DNA from: Frateuria flava | GTDB taxonomy: Bacteria > Pseudomonadota > Gammaproteobacteria > Xanthomonadales > Rhodanobacteraceae | Assembly: GCF_017837635.1 (NCBI RefSeq) | Contig: NZ_JAGJRS010000021.1 | Span: 62,001 to 126,000, forward strand | Direction of reading: 5' to 3' | DNA length: 64,000 nt | The notes under the pieces: generated by a model | The model's database searches: none | What the model saw: the letters and a program-made list of their open reading frames with translations, nothing else | Told to the model about the DNA's origin: nothing | Position numbers and translations under genes: made by a program | Shown: positions 62,711 to 64,000 of the stretch, piece by piece | How the letters are laid out: every line of letters starts with the position of its first letter | Position numbering within the stretch: position 1 is the stretch's first letter

Positions 62711-63629
62711 CGGTGTCCTCCGCCGCGTGGGTTCGGGTCTTCAGGTACGCCACCAGGGCCAGCACGTCCTCCTCCCCGATGCGGCCCTCGAAGCTGGGCA
62801 TGATCGGCGCGTAGCCGGCCGCGACCTGTTTCTTCGGCAGCAGGATCGAGTCGTGCAGGTAGCGCTCGTCGGCCAGCACCTGCGAGCCGTCGGCCAGCGG
62901 CACGGTCCGGCCATAGAGGTCGTAGAGATTCGGCGCGTGCACGCCCGATTGCGGATCGTGGCAGCCGCTGCAGCCGAGCTGGCGGAACAGGTCCGCGCCC
63001 TGCGCGGCCAGGCCGGTGCCCTGGTGCGCGTGCAGCCAGCGCGCGTAGTCGGCTGGCGGCATCACCACCACGCGGCCACGCATGCGCGCGTGGTCGGTGC
63101 CGCAGAACTCGGCGCAGAACAGGTCGTAGGTACCCGCCTGCGTGGCGGTGAACCAAAGTTGCGTGTAGCGGTCCGGCAGCACGTCCTGCTTCACGCGGAA
63201 GGCCGGCACGTAGAAGCTGTGGATCACGTCCTGCGAGGTCATCACCAGGCGGATCGGCTGGCCCGCCGGCACGTGCAGCTGGTCGATCTCGCGCTGGCCG
63301 CCCGGGTGCTGCACCTTCCACATCCACTGCTTGGCCACCACGTAGACCGGCTGCGCGTCCTTCGGCGGCGTGCGCAGCTTGATCCACAGGTGCACGCTCC
63401 ACCCGAAGATGCCCATGAACAGGAAGAACGGGATCAGCGTCCACGCCAGCTCCACGCCCAGGTGCGAGTGCGCCGGCGTGCGCTCGGCATCGGTGCCGTG
63501 GCGGTATTTCACGCAGAACACGATCATCACCGTGAACACGCCGATGACCACCAGCGCGCACAGTGCGAGCAGCGTGTCGAACAGGTGGTCGACGTTGGGC
63601 GCGAAGGAGGAGGCCTGCGGCAGCATCAT
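62697..63629 (-). CDS. ctaC: Cytochrome c oxidase subunit II fused to cytochrome c (caa3)
   Basis: A 310-residue subunit. Two membrane helices (about 15-40 and 58-82) are followed by a cupredoxin domain with the CuA ligands His137 (VIHSFYVP) and Cys172, Glu174, Cys176, His180, Met183 in [16 protein letters not shown]-terminal class I cytochrome c domain carries the heme motif CSGCH (220-224) with the axial Met in IMPSFEG. The fusion identifies a caa3 oxidase that takes electrons directly from membrane or soluble cytochromes. The signal region begins at [11 protein letters not shown] 63629 overlaps the SCO stop by 4 bp. Confidence 0.95.
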
Positions 63630-64000
63630 GCGCGCGCCCTCGCCTTGAGCCAGGCCAGCCAGCCGCCGAGAACCAGCACGAAGGCCACGCCCAGCACTTG
63701 CATGGTGCGCCCGATCGCCAGGCTGTAGCGGCCGGTGGTGGGGTCGTAGCCGCAGCACAGCAGCACCAGGCGGTCGATCACGTTGCCGAGCTCGCCCTGC
63801 GAGGCATGCACCAGCGCCAACCGCAACGAGGCCGGCGGCCAGGACACGCCGAAGAAGTATTGCGCCACCTTGCCGTCGGGGGTGATCGCCACCAGGCCGG
63901 CGGCGTGCGCGTACTGGTGCAGGTTCTCATCGTAGAAGTAGCGGAAGCCCACGGCGCTGGCCAGCGCGCCGATCGAGGCCGCATCGCCGCTGAGGAAATG
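63626..64000 (-). CDS. SCO1/SenC family copper chaperone, C-terminal part
   Basis: The last 124 codons of a gene that runs off the right edge. The fragment shows the family His region NLHQYAHAAGLVAITPDGKV and QYFFGVSWPPASLRLALVHA. A C-terminal membrane helix (TMQVLGVAFVLVLGGWLAWL) follows, a feature of SCO proteins encoded in caa3/A2 oxidase operons. The copper-binding CxxxC lies outside the window. It would deliver copper to CuA of the subunit II encoded next, whose start codon overlaps its stop. Confidence 0.85.
   Translation of the reverse strand, partial: HFLSGDAASIGALASAVGFRYFYDENLHQYAHAAGLVAITPDGKVAQYFFGVSWPPASLRLALVHASQGELGNVIDRLVLLCCGYDPTTGRYSLAIGRTMQVLGVAFVLVLGGWLAWLKARARA

Overview
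The window is about 65-70% GC DNA with dense, mostly ordinary chromosomal genes. Several traits point to a gammaproteobacterium of the Xanthomonadales/Lysobacterales, most likely Rhodanobacteraceae-like (Rhodanobacter, Dyella, Luteibacter or Frateuria type). These are a Xanthomonas-style N-acetylglucosamine (nag) locus with a TonB-dependent receptor, an RpfC-like hybrid kinase, an Oar-like TonB receptor, tandem M61 peptidases and several families of intergenic palindromic repeats. The taxon is inferred, not proved. I see no phage, insertion sequence, CRISPR array or rRNA. One tRNA gene, tRNA-Arg(CCG), lies at 16702-16778.

Layout. 1-8.2 kb: the start of a secreted S9 peptidase, a GST, a LysR regulator divergent from an aldo/keto reductase, queF (queuosine synthesis), a lipoprotein, a DUF2383 helical protein, a DUF488 protein, a secreted alpha/beta hydrolase and a repetitive secreted protein. 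8.4-16.3 kb is a signalling block: an OmpR/EnvZ-type pair, an RpfC-like hybrid kinase and a convergent multi-PAS/GAF hybrid kinase. 17-28 kb: two tandem M61 peptidases, an APC amino-acid permease, a sterol-desaturase-like hydroxylase and an Oar-like TonB receptor.

28.4-41.2 kb is a complete GlcNAc/chitooligosaccharide utilisation locus in two divergent arms. One arm (minus strand) is nagK, a TonB receptor, the GH20 hexosaminidase and nagX. The other (plus strand) is nagP, nagQ, nagBII and nagA. Oligomers enter through the receptor, the GH20 enzyme releases GlcNAc in the periplasm, NagP imports it, NagK phosphorylates it, and NagA and NagBII convert it to fructose-6-phosphate. Two near-identical palindromes, each overlapping a TTGACA -35 box, sit in the divergent nagK/nagP intergenic region and are the likely NagQ operators.

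41.2-47.5 kb: a duplicated pair of tiny secreted four-cysteine proteins, a second S9 peptidase, and a GntR(YtrA)-ABC ATPase-permease operon with a palindrome over its own -10. 47.5-55.7 kb: two long intergenic direct repeats, then penicillin-binding protein 1C and its partner alpha-2-macroglobulin lipoprotein. 56-59 kb: an ECF sigma/anti-sigma operon divergent from a mini-catalase/cytochrome b561 operon, with identical GGAATAA-N14-CGTC promoters facing both ways. 59-64 kb: a GAF-GGDEF diguanylate cyclase and a caa3-type cytochrome oxidase operon (SCO, II, I, III, IV), whose subunit I has the type A2 YSHP signature.

Most genes are recognisable families. The items most worth a second look are the twin ECF promoters, the four-cysteine peptide pair with its duplicated leader, the RpfC-like kinase without rpfF/rpfG, the ABC permease with a large exported domain, the repetitive secreted protein, the 170-bp direct repeats and the 716-bp gene-free stretch upstream of the Oar-like receptor.
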